A DNA stretch of 64,000 bases from Neoceratodus forsteri. Lineage: Eukaryota; Chordata; Ceratodontiformes; Ceratodontidae. The notes under the pieces were generated by a model, which was not told the origin of the DNA, made no database searches, and saw nothing but the letters and a program-made list of their open reading frames with translations. Numbering within the stretch: position 1 is the stretch's first letter; every line of letters starts with the position of its first letter. The stretch spans positions 484,419,501 to 484,483,500 of the forward strand of contig CM057459.1 in NCBI GenBank assembly GCA_016271365.2, given 5' to 3'. The translations under genes and the position numbers were made by a program. Below are positions 43,000-54,513 of the stretch, one piece after another.

Positions 43000-44340
43000 A
43001 ATAGGAGAAGGTGGGTGATAGATATCAAAAGACACAGTGACCTTGGAAGTATTGGATCAGAACTTTGTTGAAGAATTGTAGGTTGTAATGTTGTTACATT
43101 CTCAGGTAGGGAGTTGCAACTGGCCAAAGCAGCTATGTTGAAGGACTTTTCTCCATATGATGTGTGTGTACCTGAGGATGATGTAGGAAATTTCTGGACT
43201 GAGATTTAAGCAGTAGCTATGGTTGGGTTTGGGTGAGGAGTCTGTTTAGGTAGTTGGAACAGAGGCTTTACATATGCTTGAATGCAGTGGAGGCCAGGTC
43301 CATTTATATTATCTTTTATTGCCTGAGGGGCAGTCTAAGGTTGCTGTAGAGGGGACAATGATATAGTCTCCTGTCACAGTCAAGCACAAACTTACAGATG
43401 TTGTTTAGTGCTAGAATTATTTCTGTTATAAATGTGCTGGTATTAGCTTTTATATAAACGTTACTTCCATACTCCAGGATGGGAGTAGGGATTGACATAC
43501 AGTAGGAGGCATTTTCTGATGTTTCCGTTCAGACAAATTTTGTTATGGTAAAGCAGTGTAGGTTTCTGATGAGCACTCCAGACAAACCTGGAATTGTGTT
43601 TGGTGTAAGTAATTTGGAGTCCAGCCATAATCCAAGATATGTGATGTGTTGCACTTTCTGCGACTGAGGACCATCTAATGGTTGATATGGGAGTGAACTG
43701 GAAATGGCCCAGTTCCAAATAAAGAGCATTTTTTGTGTTTCAGAGTAATTTAATAGGAGATAGTTGTTGATCATCTACTGCTGCATTGTATGGATGACTA
43801 TTCCTAATGTAGTGTTGAGATAGATCATTGACAAATTTGGGGCCTTGCGTAAAAGACTCTGTCATCAGCATATAGATGTCTGCTAGTTAACATAAATGTT
43901 GTTTTACACTTATTTAGTCAAAGTCTGTTATTAGTAATCCAAATACAGATACTGCTGAGATGAGACTGAGCTTTCTTTTTAGATTAGCAGTATGTTTGTT
44001 ATATGAAAGAATGACTGTGACATCTGCATAAAGTGAAATGTCAGATGAAATAGATTGTAGCTGTAGGACATGTTACAGCCTATTATGGTCAAAACACTGT
44101 GGAATAGGGCAGAGATGCAAATATAAAGGAGTTTTAATAATGAAATGATTATATATAAAGAATAAAAAAGGGGTCATGATGGAACCATAAGGCGTGCTAG
44201 GTGCAATAGCATGAAATCTGTTACTGCCCTTGCTATATCAACAAACTGGCACTTGGAGGATAAAAATTCTGCAAATCATTTGATCACAAGAGAGTCAAAT
44301 GCAAGCTTACAGAATTTTCTAGTTCCTTTTGACAAATGAG
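43000..44340 (-). mobile_element. Decayed non-LTR RT remnant, minus strand
   Basis: Minus strand from about 44320: FDSLVIKWFAEFLSSKCQFV, a GxPxGSIMTPFLFFIY segment at 44190 (usually GVPQGSxxGPxLF), the palm box LYADVTVILS at 44030 (YADD changed to YADV), WMINNYLLLNYSETQKMLFI near 43775, then HITYLGLWLDSKL and the post-RT segment ILEYGSNVYIKANTSTFITE at 43480. The order is that of L2/CR1/Rex-like LINEs. The clade is unclear. Heavily frameshifted. Confidence 0.7.
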
Positions 44341-45981
44341 AAAAGTTGCTAGAACACTATTTCCCTAATCCGGGCTTTTCAAAACAGTATTAAAAAACCT
44401 AAATGCTAGCAGATGTACTGTTATGGCACTTTCTAAGATCAAACTAACAGATGCTTAAAATGTTCTAGTGTATATAAGAGCTCCTGATGTGCCAGGGACC
44501 CTTTGAAAAAGCATCCTGTTGAGATATGATTCAGCTTATAAGTGATGTATTTTCTGTATTTGACAATTATAATTGTGTACATTAAGATGAAAACAGAATC
44601 ACTGTCCATTAAGACTTCATCTGTTCATGCTGCTTGTCTATACCTGGCATAATCATCTTCTGTTTACTCTATGATAATCATTTCCACAGCAACAGAGTCT
44701 GATGTCACAACCAAAGGATTGCAATTTCAGCTGTAGACATGCAGCCAGAGCAGATATGTGTTAAGTATAGTCATCCTGTTTTCATGTTTTTATATTAAGA
44801 AATCTAAAGCTTTATATGGAAATTTTAGAAAATGTAAGCTGAATGGTTTGTTATTTTTAGCTGCAGAAAAAAGGCATGCACAGGCAGCTAGTTAGTATAC
44901 AGAATTTGAAATCTACAAACATTCCAAAACTTATTCAGTTGGAAGTAACAATCCAACAAAAATTCAGGTAACCTTTTGATAACCACTGAAATCTTTTAAA
45001 GACACAGCACAAACCTTTTCCCTTAAAAACTGGTTTAAATCGATTGAAAATTGAAAAAAACAACAAAAAAATATACTTTTGGCCTATTGGGATCCCAGAT
45101 ACGGTATACCCCATGTGGAATATATGTGTGTATGTTCTTGTCACTAAATCATTTTCACCTTGATTGCATCACTTGATTTGGATAGACTTTACTTGCCAAT
45201 CTGCTATAGTTCCTTCCCTAACTCTAACGTCAGCTCTAGACTTAGAAACAAGCAGTACCACATTCTCAGTCACAATGGGTGGTGACACACAGCTGTGAGT
45301 AAATGGTTGCCCATTTGCCAGTACCCACTGGTGCGAAACAGCAATGTATTTCACAGATTTTTAGAAGCAGAGTCCCCTCTGTGGCTATCTTAAAAGGCAA
45401 ATCAAATTTCCCAGATGTTAGGGGATGCTTCACTGGCAGCTGTTTTGTATAGCCATAAAGACATGTCTTAGTTCCCAATGCACAAGGGCCAGAGATAAGC
45501 AAAAACGAAATGTAAATCCATTGTGGAGATCTGGGCCATATAAGTGGGATTTGGGATTTGCACCCACTAACATGCTGGGCTGCAGCACCCAAAGAGTTGC
45601 AACATGGCAAAGCACAAGTCAGATGGCACAATGCAGTGAGTCTGTTGGGTCAGTTGTTGGCACCTGAAGGCTTCACCCACTGTTGACCTCCTCACATTTG
45701 AGACAACTTCTGGTCCTTTATTTGTCAAAGTTTTTCTGTGCCACAGATTACATCACAGGTAGTCAAGCAGCTGTATAACAGCGTCCTCCAGGTTCAGACA
45801 TTCCCTAACACATAATGGAACTCTCCTACATATCCCAGTTCCCCAGACTCCCAAAGTGATAGTCCACATCCATCACCAAACCTTTCCTCCAAATGACTCC
45901 AGTTGCATGTGATGAATTGCAGCCTCCCACTGCCAGCCAAAGAGATTCTATAGGTTGAGGTGATGCAAGTAGCTGCAAGTG
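44341..45981. other. No gene recognised
   Basis: Spacer. A 121-codon minus-strand frame at 45266-45631 and the frame at 45169-45354 stay partly open. CLYGYTKQLPVKHPLTSGKF looks faintly like the region around an LTR-retrotransposon protease, but no DSG motif is visible, so I do not call it. Confidence 0.4.
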
Positions 45982-45989
45982 GGTTAACT
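45982..45989. repeat. Left 8-bp target duplication of hAT-like element
   Basis: ggttaact here against ggttaaca at 50582-50589: seven of eight match, the length typical of hAT elements. Confidence 0.5.
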
Positions 45990-46153
45990 CAGGGCCAGAT
46001 TAAATGAAAAGCAAATGGGACAATGTCCTGGGGTGCAGAGTTCTGGAGGGGCCCCCTTTCTCTCCCTTAACAGGTGTTCCTTTTTTATGTATTTTTTTCC
46101 AACTGCGCCTGGGCTGGCTGGAGACTTGGCTTCATGGCAGAATTCCTCACCCA

Positions 46154-46154
46154 C

Positions 46155-46183
<29 letters not shown>
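46154..46183. repeat. (CA)n microsatellite
   Basis: About 14 CA units. Confidence 0.95.
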
Positions 46184-46186
<3 letters not shown>

Positions 46187-46938
46187 TGACAGCTTAAAAA
46201 AATGTTCTTTCATAGCTCCCATCCATGACCATGAGTAATGAGGAGATGGTGGAAATATAATTGTGACTATGCACAGGCATGGGACAGGCTACCATTATTG
46301 GTGACAAAAACATGTGGGAGAAGTGAGAGGTCAAGTCATACCCTTGAAGGGATCTGAGAGTCATGCAGTGCCAGTGGGAAGGAAATCAAATTGTAGAGTC
46401 AGACTGACTGTCACGGGCATCAGTGGACACTAACCAACCAATGGAGAAGAGTTCCTGCCTGCCTAGGACAATCTCACAGTCAAGACCAGCTAGAGAGGCC
46501 AGTAGTCTTGGTGTCCTCATGAGGAGGGAGGAGAAGCAGGTGGAGCAAGTGGCAGCTTGGCTGTAGGTCAATCTGCAGAGAGACAGACCAACAGGACTAG
46601 AGACTTAAGTTAGGGCTGCCGGGTCTGGCAGTGTGTCACTTATAGTCATCAGCTGTACAGCAGTGCTGGAGTGCAGCAGAGACAGAGCAGCATGGAGTGC
46701 TGAGACTGGGAGCAGGAGGCAGGAGCAAAAAGTCATGGCATGACAGTGCATGCAGGTGCCTGTGTGACACTCAACAGGTCTGTGATCTGTCAGGCCAAGC
46801 TTCCATAACTGGAATCTGACTGGTAGGCATAAATAAATATCACATTCCTCCCAGTGTGTTTACTGATGTCATTTGAGCACCAACTAACACCTAATGCAAA
46901 AATGTTGATGTAAAAAAGGTTTACACTTACAAACATAT

Positions 46939-47000
46939 AGAATGTCCTGTCTCTCATGTAGAATGTCATGTATCTCATGTAGAATGTCATGTCTCTCGTA
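46939..47000. repeat. 21-bp tandem repeat, three copies
   Basis: agaatgtcctgtctctcatg-t, agaatgtcatgtatctcatg-t and agaatgtcatgtctctcgta follow each other directly with three substitutions among them. Confidence 0.9.
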
Positions 47001-48826
47001 AGGAAAAACATTAGAGATGTAAGTAATGATAATGAATACAAGGAGGGTAAGACAGACTCCTATGTACTGTGATAGGATGCCAATGCAGCTATCAATCATG
47101 CATACCACCAAGATTCAACTGCACAACCTACTATACAGTAGATGGGGGTGGAGAAGCTCAGTGTTGCTGGTGGTGGCATCTGTAATAGGACCAGGAATTA
47201 ACGTGACTAGGAAAGCAGTGGTAGGTCATGCTAGGCAGTACATGGAAGTCACTCAAAGGTACCCACCACCTGCATTGTTAGGAAAAATCACATTATTTGA
47301 AGACAACCACCAGGGCAGTTAGCAGCAGGGTATGGAGGCCATATGCTCATCAAGATTCACTCTTCTCCTTAGGCTTACCCTGAGAGTCAGACCCCCCCCC
47401 CAACTCAGCTGCAGTGTAGTCAAGTGCCAAATGAGTCCTGGTCTCCTTATTTTGTCACAAAGACTTGACTTGTCACACACTAAGACTTGTGTGGGGAAGT
47501 TAAGTATACTGTCTCTGCTTGTTATCTAATCTGTTCATCTTTATACAATTTCTTATTTTCTTAAACCTGCTTGCTGCTTTGTTTCACTTCTGTAACCCAC
47601 TTCCTGTAAAATGTATTTATTTATTGAATTTTGATGACCGGGTTGGCCCACTCAGCCCACAAAGGTCCCTTTTTCAGGGGTGACCCAGGGAACAGAAGTA
47701 ATACAATACATACAATCAGGTGATCCAGAAGAAATACAATTCATACAGTCAGGTGACACAGGGTTACGAGAAGTAGACAAGATAATGAGGATAACAGTAC
47801 AGGCAGTTATTCAAATTGTAGACCATAAGTGCAACACTTGAAAGATTTAAGGATTTAAGGCATGATTTAATGTAGGTTAAGGTGAGAAGAGAGGGGGAAT
47901 GGGTGTTGTGATTAGGATTGAGGGTGATTATCCTATACCCTCACAGTGGCATGAGCTTATCCTGAGCAAATGGGACTTAAGTCTAGTGTGAAAGATTGGT
48001 AGCGAAGGGGCTTCCTGTACTAGAGGCGGGAGAGTGTTCCACAGTTTAGGGGCTGTGAGAGTGAAGGAATTGCCTCCCTTGTGAATCTTGGTTCTGGGGA
48101 TCACCAGTAGGGACTGACCTGAGGTCCTGAGCATTCGAGGGTTAGGCTTAGCCATGATTATTCCTGTTAGGCTTGGTGGGGCCTCTGGGCTCTGCAATTT
48201 GTATGCATGGCAGAGAAGGAGTTACTGTAGATGAGCCTTGAAAGAAGGCCATTGTAGCTGGACTAGTGAGATGCAGGGGTGGCTTCTTGGTTGGCACATT
48301 GTTGCAAACCTCACAACCTTGTTTTACAGGACCTAAAGCCTGCTAACCTCGCCCTTTGCCATGCCCTGGATTACCAGGGGCAGCATAAGTTAATGTGGAT
48401 AGGAGGACACTGAAGGAGATTGCTCACCTAGCCTCTGGGATAAGTTGTTTTTTTAGCCTGTACATGGTGCCAAGTTTGACGCGGATAGACCTTGTTACCT
48501 GGTCAATGTGGGGATTAAAAGTGACACCCTGGTCAATAGGTAGCACTAGGTATTTTATGTTGTCAACTACGTCTATTCATTTATCCCCAAGGGTAGTAAG
48601 TTTTAGGGAATTGATCTGATCCTGGCCAAGGGATCTAGGACCAAACAGCATGGCTTTCATTTTTGCTGCATTGAGGATCATTCTGTTTGATGTGAGCCAG
48701 GCCTCGAGTGTGTTTAGGTCCCCTTGTAGGAGAGGGCCCAGATCATGTGGTGTGGACCTGGCTCAGAAGATGACAGTATCGTCTGTGTATTGAACTACTG
48801 AGCTATCACCACAGTGATAGTTTAGG

Positions 48827-49495
48827 TCATTTGTGAAGAGAGAGAGAAACGGAGGGGACCAAGAATTGGCCCTGCGGCACACCCTCCTTGATGGGTAAAG
48901 GGGCGGAAAGCTCTCCCTTCCAAATGACCCTCTGGGAGCGGCCTGAGAGGTAACTCTTGAACCAGTTGAGGGCCTGGGCATCAAGTCCAAAGCCTTGAAG
49001 CTTAGTAAGAAGAAGGTTGTGGTCCACAAGGTTAAATGTCTTGGACAGGTCTATGAAGATAGCACCCGTCGACATGTCCTCATCCATTGCACTGACTAGG
49101 TCCACTGTGAGTTTGATGAGTGCCGTGTCTGTTCCATGGTTTGCCTGAAAGCCATGTTGTGAAGGGGCTAGGATTTGATGGTGCTTCAGGTAGTCTCTCA
49201 GTTGCCCATAAACTAGTCTTTCTTGCAATTTGGCCAGGGTACACAGCAGGGAGATGGGCCTGTAATTGTCAATTTGTTCATGAGAGCCACCCTTGTAAAT
49301 GGAGACCACATTGGCAGCCTTCCACTGGTATGGAACATACCCTTCAAGTAAAGACCTGTTCATGATCCAGGTCAGAGGTTTGGCCATGGACAGTGCACCT
49401 TCCTGGAGTAGCCTCAGGCTGATTCCATCAGGGCCACCAGAGCCTTTGTGTTTGAGGGCTATCAAAAGTTTATAGACCTCACTCACCTTGACCAT
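48827..49495 (-). pseudogene. L2 B reverse transcriptase, 222 codons
   Basis: The largest L2 frame here. Fingers motif GGPDGISLRLLQEGAL, KAANVVSIYKGGSHEQIDNY, RPISLLCTLAKLQERLVYGQ, DLSKTFNLVDHNLLLTKLQG and WFKSYLSGRSQRVIWKGELS. The first catalytic aspartate of AFD is lost (TFN), so no polymerase activity is expected. The frame leaves the RT after GVPQGQFL through a frameshift. Confidence 0.9.
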
Positions 49496-49616
49496 TCTCA
49501 GGTGAAATTGGGGTCTGTTCAGACAGGGGATTCATCAAAGGTCTGTACAGGCATGGGTGTTGGTAGCCCTACCTTGTATGCATCAAAGTTGGTGAAGTGG
49601 TGGTCGACTGCTGAGG

Positions 49617-50396
49617 CTATAAGCTGGCAATCACTGATACATGTCCTTGTACCTCAATTTGACCTTGTGCCTCCTTGGAGTTGCCCTTAAGCAGTTCATT
49701 GATTTGTGCCCAGAAAAGCTTAGGGTTCCCCAGCGTGGACCGTTGGAGGCGGGTTGCATACTCCTTTTTGGCAAGTTTGATGTCTAGCTTACATTTATTT
49801 CTAAGGGTTTTGTAAGTAACCAGGTCTGCAGGAAGGTGGGAGAGCTGGAATTCCTTCCAAGCCTTGTCCCTTCTTTTCATCTGAGATTTCACAGAGTGGG
49901 AGATCCATTTATAGCAGCCTCCTTTTGTACAAAGTTTTTTGAAAGGGGCAAATAGAGATGACGCATTGAGGAGTGAATTTTGGAAGTAGGCTAGGGCCTC
50001 GTCCAATGTCAGGAGGAGCCTAATTGGGCTCTGTTCCAGGCTACTTAGGTAGTCATTAAATTTTGCTTGCATGAAATTGGAGAAGTCACATACTGTGAGT
50101 ATCCTGGGGGGAATCTTTGGTGCTTTTTTCTTCCAAATACAGAATATTGGGGAGTGATCACTAATGGTGTCAACCAATATACCTGCTTTCTGTGTGTTGA
50201 GGGAGTTAGATATCAGAGCCCAGTCAAGAGTAGTATGGTTCCCCATTTTATAATTAAGCCTGGTAGGTAGAGAGATGACCTGTTCCAGGTTTGCATCTTG
50301 GATCGCACCCTTGAGGACCTTGCTGGGGCCAGTGGCCCAGTTCAGGTTGAAATCTCCCATTATTAGGAGTTCATTGGTTAATTCAATGCCAACCAA
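49617..50396 (-). pseudogene. L2 B endonuclease C-half and linker, 259 codons
   Basis: Begins just before LLIMGDFNLNWATGPSKVLK, the GDFN catalytic motif of AP-like endonucleases. Then LPTRLNYKMGNHTTLDWALI, SNSLNTQKAGILVDTISDHS and PIFCIWKKKAPKIPPRILTV (SDHSP catalytic motif intact). A basic linker follows: KSQMKRRDKAWKEFQLSHLP, KTLRNKCKLDIKLAKKEYAT. The N-terminal third of the endonuclease is missing. Confidence 0.9.
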
Positions 50397-50581
50397 TTAG
50401 GTGATGCCCTCAAGAGCAAGTTGGGCATTCTTAGGAGGGTTATAGACACAGCGGATGGTGAGATGCTTAGCATTACCAAGGGCATTAAAAGAAAGGAGTC
50501 TCATACATTCATTGTTTGGGAGGTGGGGGGGGCTTCAGCTTGACAATGCCCAGGGGCCTTTTCAGTGTTAATCCAGCCCTG

Positions 50582-50589
50582 GGTTAACA
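50582..50589. repeat. Right 8-bp target duplication of hAT-like element
   Basis: ggttaaca, see 45982-45989. Confidence 0.5.
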
Positions 50590-50689
50590 AGTGCTGCCGG
50601 TGTTTGTAAATGACTCTGATGGCCATGTGCATGTCTGCCCTCACCCTTTTCCCAGCAGGGTCACAGTGTTGCAAGGGAGTTGTTATATA

Positions 50690-51040
50690 TTAAGCACCAT
50701 TTGTGAATATTCTTTATTAATAACTAGTGGGATCTGATATCAAAATCAAATAAGTATATTACCAGTGCCCCCCTCCAAGGTTGCTTGAAAACCTGTAATT
50801 CATTCATATAAATTCACTTTTCTTACTCATTTTTCATTCCATCATTTTAACATTTAAAGTGGTTCTTGGTCTCATCATTTGACCAAATCACTATCAGCTT
50901 GACCACCACTGGCAAGGTAATTCCATCTTCAGTCAGAAATCTATACTTTAAATTTTAACATGCCCCTGTAAGCTGAGGTTCCATTATTTTCTCTCTTTCT
51001 TGTGTAGAAAACAAGCTCTGGCTGCATCTTTCAACTTTAC
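50690..51040 (-). repeat. Unclassified dispersed repeat, copy 1, minus strand
   Basis: Reversed, it reads ttttctacacaagaaagaga, acctcagcttacaggggcat, gttaaaatttaaagtataga, caagctgatagtgatttggt, caaatgatgagaccaagaac and gaatgaattacaggttttca. Copies 2 and 3 (52238-52730, 55827-56222) carry the same words in the same order. No coding capacity. Confidence 0.7.
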
Positions 51041-51073
51041 ATTTTAAAGGAAAACATTGGAAATACTAGAGAG

Positions 51074-51296
51074 GTAGCAGCTGTGGCAGAAACATCAGCG
51101 TAGGGCTTATAGCAAGCTGCTGCAGAAACACCTGTGTAGGCTTTATAGCAAGCTGCTGCAGAAATACCTGTGTAGGCTGTATGGCAAGCTGCTGCAGAAA
51201 ATACATGTGTAGGGTTTATAGCAACCTGCTGCAGAAACACCTGTGTAGGGTTTATGGCAAGCTGCTGCAGAAACACCGGCGCAGGGCTCATAGCAC
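51074..51296. repeat. 36-bp minisatellite, about six copies
   Basis: Unit agctgctgcagaaacacctg followed by tgtaggctttatagca, with starts at 51115, 51151, 51187, 51224 and 51260 and partial units at both ends. Read on the minus strand it would give a 12-residue repeat (AINPTQVFLQQV), but there is no sign of a gene. Confidence 0.95.
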
Positions 51297-51339
51297 TGAT
51301 ATGCAGATGACACACAAACCTACCTGTTGTGTGCACCTG

Positions 51340-52200
51340 ATGGGGTAAATACTGTAGATGTGATAGAAGTGTGTATTATAGAAATCCAGAACTGAATGGC
51401 TTCAAGCTGGCTTAGGCTGAAGTCATGGAAGACAGAGGTGCTACTGGCGGAAAGCAGGTTGGGGCAGCTGTGGCAATGAATAGTGATGATGCTTTGTTGT
51501 CATAAATAAGTGGCACCACACTATGAACTGTGGACAAAATAAAGATCTTGGGCATTGTTGTGGATGATAAGCTCACACTAGAATATCAGGTGTCCACTGT
51601 AGTTAACAGTAGTTTCTACCATCTACCAAAAAGAGCCTGAATTTGGACCTGTCTTGCTCACTCTCACCTAGAAACACTAGTGCACACTTTTGTCTCCTCC
51701 CACTTGAGTTACTGTAATGCTCTTTACCTTTTGCTGTCTGTGGTGATGCTTTGCTTGTCACTTTTGCAGAATTCAGCAGCCCAGCTGAAAGGCTGTACCT
51801 CACAGTCTGAGCATATTACATAAGTGTTTTGGGAACTGCACTGGTTGCCAGTGAGCTGGTGTATCAGCATCAATATATGTTTGTTGGTAATCAAAGCCCT
51901 GCATGATTTGGGTCCAAGCTACCTGAATGACCTTTAGACTGAATACACCCCTGTCCACCGAATCCATTCCTAAAAAGGCAGGTCTCCTATTGGTTCCTCA
52001 CTCCAACTTCAATCATTAGGAGACAGATCTTTCAGTGCTGCAGCTCCTATGATGTGGAACTCACTTTTAGCTTATGTTAGAAGAGTCCCCTTTTTGGGAT
52101 GTTTCAAAAGCTTACTTAAAACACATTTCTTTAATCAGGGCTTTGGAACCATCTAAGTCTTAAGTTTTAAGCTGTAGGGATTTAACTTAATATCAAACTT
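51340..52200 (+). mobile_element. L2-like LINE 3' part, strongly decayed
   Basis: Frames with LTLT, then KHCTLLSPPTVTVMLFTFC-like sequence near 51670 (the SSRLDYCNALL region of L2/Rex-type elements), FGNCTGCQ at 51830 (LHWLPV), VIKALHDLGPSYLNDL at 51888 (the YKALHGxAPxYLxDLL motif), and GDRSFSAAAPMMWNSLLAYV at 52020 (GDRAFxxAAPxLWNSLP). KSLLKTHFFNQGF follows at 52110. Only the C-terminal half of ORF2 is left. Confidence 0.75.
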
Positions 52201-52237
52201 CTTGAAGTTTTGCTTTACTATGTATATGCTCTGAGTG

Positions 52238-52730
52238 TTTTCCACACAAGAAAGACAGAAAGCAGTGTGACCTCAGCTTATACTGGCATGTTAAAATTCA
52301 AAGTTAAAAGATGAAGCCAGAGTGTGGTTTTCACACACAAAACAAAACAAAAAATCACTGGGACATCAGCTGATATTGGTATTTGAAAATTTAAAGTGAA
52401 GATTCCCAACTGATGAGTCATCATCTTGCCATCCGTGATCAGGCTGATTGTGATTCGGCTAAATGATAAGACCAAGAACTTCTTTAAATGCTAAAATGAT
52501 GGAATGAAAACCAAGTAAGAAAATAATTGATTTGAATGAATTGCAGGCTTTCAAGCAGCTTTGAGGGAGCACTGGACTAAAGCTATTTGATTTTGATTTT
52601 GGCCGCATACCAGATTCACCGCTGCAACATTTAAAATAATTAAGAAAAATGTGTAAGAAATGTGATAAAATCTCTGGGTATTGGCCAGGGCTGACCTTGC
52701 TAAATCTTTAACATTGTATTGCAAACAGGA
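52238..52730 (+). repeat. Unclassified dispersed repeat, copy 2
   Basis: Starts ttccacacaagaaagacaga and ends aacattgtattgcaaacagg, where CR1 D begins. From about 52363 it aligns with 55855-56222 across more than 300 bases (for example gtgatcaggctgattgtgat and tttgaatgaattgcaggctt in both). Confidence 0.8.
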
Positions 52731-52988
52731 AAGGAGTGGTTTTCTCCAAATTGGTGACCTCCTCAGTGGTCACCTACGAGCCTCTTATGGGCCACAGAGT
52801 GCACATTGGGACCATTCCCAATGTGGGGAGGTAGTGCACACTGGCGACTTCAATATTCCAGATGCAGACTGGAGCCTCCCAGCAGCAGCATCAACCAAGA
52901 GCAGGTTTATCCTGGACTCCCTACAGGGAGCCTTCCTTAAACAATTGTTCATGAAACCCACATGACAGACAGTAATACTGGGCCTGGT

Positions 52989-53440
52989 AGCTGGCCTGCC
53001 AGAACAGTGGCAAGATGTCCACTAGCAGTGCTGACATCCCTGGTTTGGTGACAGACTCAGGAGTCAGAGGACTGGCCAGGGCATGAAGGATTGAGCATCC
53101 CAGGCACTGCTCTCCTTCTAAGGGGGGGGAGGAGAGAAGAGTGTCCAGTGCCATGTGGACCTCTGGCAGAGGCTGGGTGTACCATCATGGCCAGCACCAC
53201 ATGTGGATCCATCGTGCAAAAATGCTGGGCACATTGATGATGGCTCCCATCTCCACTGCCACTCCTGTAGCAAACAATGTCCACCAGGGGGGCAAGCCAG
53301 GGTCATGAGATGGTGTTCTTTGGGGAGGGGGTGCTGCCTGGTGGACCTGCTCGGGGGGGGGGACCTGGCCAGGATGGGGTGGTGAGCAGAGCAGGGGGCT
53401 GGAATCTCCAGTCTGGGGGAGTGAGCCCAGGCAAAAAAAA
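52989..53440 (+). mobile_element. Leu/Ser-tRNA-headed SINE inside CR1 D
   Basis: gtggcaagatgtccactagc, gcatgaaggattgagcatcc and actgctctccttctaag correspond to the other copies of this family. Ends in an A run (aggcaaaaaaaaaa, 53430-53441). Flanks aatactgggcctggt (52974-52988) and aattactggacctggt (53441-53456) are imperfect target duplications. The CR1 reading frame resumes after it. Confidence 0.75.
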
Positions 53441-53698
53441 AATTACTGGACCTGGTGATCACAAATAGAAACAGAGTGACAGGAAGCACAGCACTGTACT
53501 GTCAATTTTTTGTGACGTGGAACATTTGTAAATGAGTCTTTGACTCAAAGGTACTATCTGAATCCTGAATAAATAAATAAACAGTAGTGGAGCACCTGGG
53601 GAACAGTGATCACTGGTCAGTGAGGTTTGACATAAAGGGCAGAACCTAGCCACACAAAAATACGAATTCTTGACTTTAGGAGGGCAGATTTTGGAAAA

Positions 53699-54385
53699 AT
53701 GGGGAAATGCTTCGAAGTGGCACTAGCTGGAATACAGAGGAAATTAGGGGTAGAGGAACAGTGGGCAGTAAACAAATCAGGGATAACAAGAGCAACACAA
53801 TTTTGTATAAAACAGAATAGCAAGGGGAAAAGGAAGAGGAGACCATTATGGTATTCCAAGGAGGTAGCTGAAAAAGTGAAACCCCAAAAAATCGCATTCA
53901 AACAGTACAACAACACAGAGGCAGAAGGGGACAGGGAGAGGTACCAAGAGAAACAAAGGGAGGCAGGGAGAGCAGTAAGGGAAGCCAAAGCACAAACAGA
54001 GGAATGCATTGCGAAATCAGTGGTTAGAGGGGACAAAACCTTTTACAGGTATGTCAGTGAAGCGAGGAAGGCAAAGGGAGGGATAGTGAGGTTGAAATGG
54101 GAGGATAGGAGTAGAGTGGAGGATGACAACTGCAAAGCAGACATACTGAATACATACTTCTGCTCAGGCTTTACAGAGGAGGAGGCAGGTAATGGGCCAG
54201 AAGGGAGTAGAAAGTGTAGGAAGGGCACGGAAATGGATACGAGTCCTTTTCCACGGGAAAAAGTACTAAAGAAACTGGAAGGAATAAGAGTTGATAAAGC
54301 TATGAGACCAGATGTGCTATACCCCAGGGTGCTGAGTGAGTTAAGAGAGGTGGTGACTAAACCTCTGGTGACCCTGATCAGCTAG
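53699..54385 (+). pseudogene. CR1 D linker and RT start, 228 codons
   Basis: Frame from the endonuclease-RT linker into the RT fingers: FEVALAGIQRKLGVEEQWAV, RRPLWYSKEVAEKVKPQKIA, ERYQEKQREAGRAVREAKAQ, IAKSVVRGDKTFYRYVSEAR, NTYFCSGFTEEEAGN, VLKKLEGIRVDKAMRPDVLY. This is the usual CR1 linker with its W-x-x-E-V and F-x-R-Y motifs. The frame ends in a stop where CR1 B and C continue. Confidence 0.9.
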
Positions 54386-54513
54386 ACACTGGAAACAGGA
54401 GAGGTACTCAAAGATTGGAGGACAGCTGAATGCAGTTCCCCTATACAAAAGCAGAAACAGAGAGGAAGTGGGAAATTACAGATCAATCAGCCTGACCTCA
54501 TAGTGGGAGGATC

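Larger units (their letters stand above)
47610..50525 (-). mobile_element. L2-clade LINE B, nearly complete ORF2
   Basis: Minus strand: endonuclease from about 50520 (RLLSFNALGNAKHLTIRCVY, then the GDFN motif in ELLIMGDFNLNWATG near 50355, and DHSPIFCIW), linker, RT with KHKGSGGPDGISLRLLQEGA (49450), DNYRPISLLCTLAKLQERLV, QHGFQANHGTDTALIKLTVD, AIFIDLSKTFNLVDHNLLLT (KAFD has become KTFN), GVPQGQFLVPSVSLSLHK. The palm reads VVQYTDDTVIF at about 48790 (YADD as YTDD). The C-terminus SFTLTAPKLWNTLPPLVQEA is at 48080. The 3' tail is ccctgggtcacccctgaaaa, agggacctttgtgggctgag, tgggccaacccggtcatcaa and aaataaat. Dead. Confidence 0.9.
45990..50581. mobile_element. hAT-like DNA transposon, non-autonomous, split by an L2
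   Basis: The left end starts cagggccagattaaatgaaa and the right end, reversed, starts cagggctggattaacactga. Both then continue to a gacaatgtcctgggg / gcccctgggcattgtc segment. CAGGGcYRGATTAA is a common hAT terminal type. With the flanking 8-bp near-duplication this supports one element. About 1.7 kb remain after removing the L2 at 47610-50525. No transposase frame is recognisable in it. Confidence is limited because the ends are 4.6 kb apart. Confidence 0.55.

Noticed and set aside
45266..45631. 121-codon minus-strand frame with faint similarity to an LTR-element protease region
   Set aside because: No DSG/DTG catalytic motif and no integrase or RT nearby.
51037..51336. 99-codon minus frame with 12-residue repeats
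   Set aside because: Translation of a 36-bp minisatellite, with no gene context.
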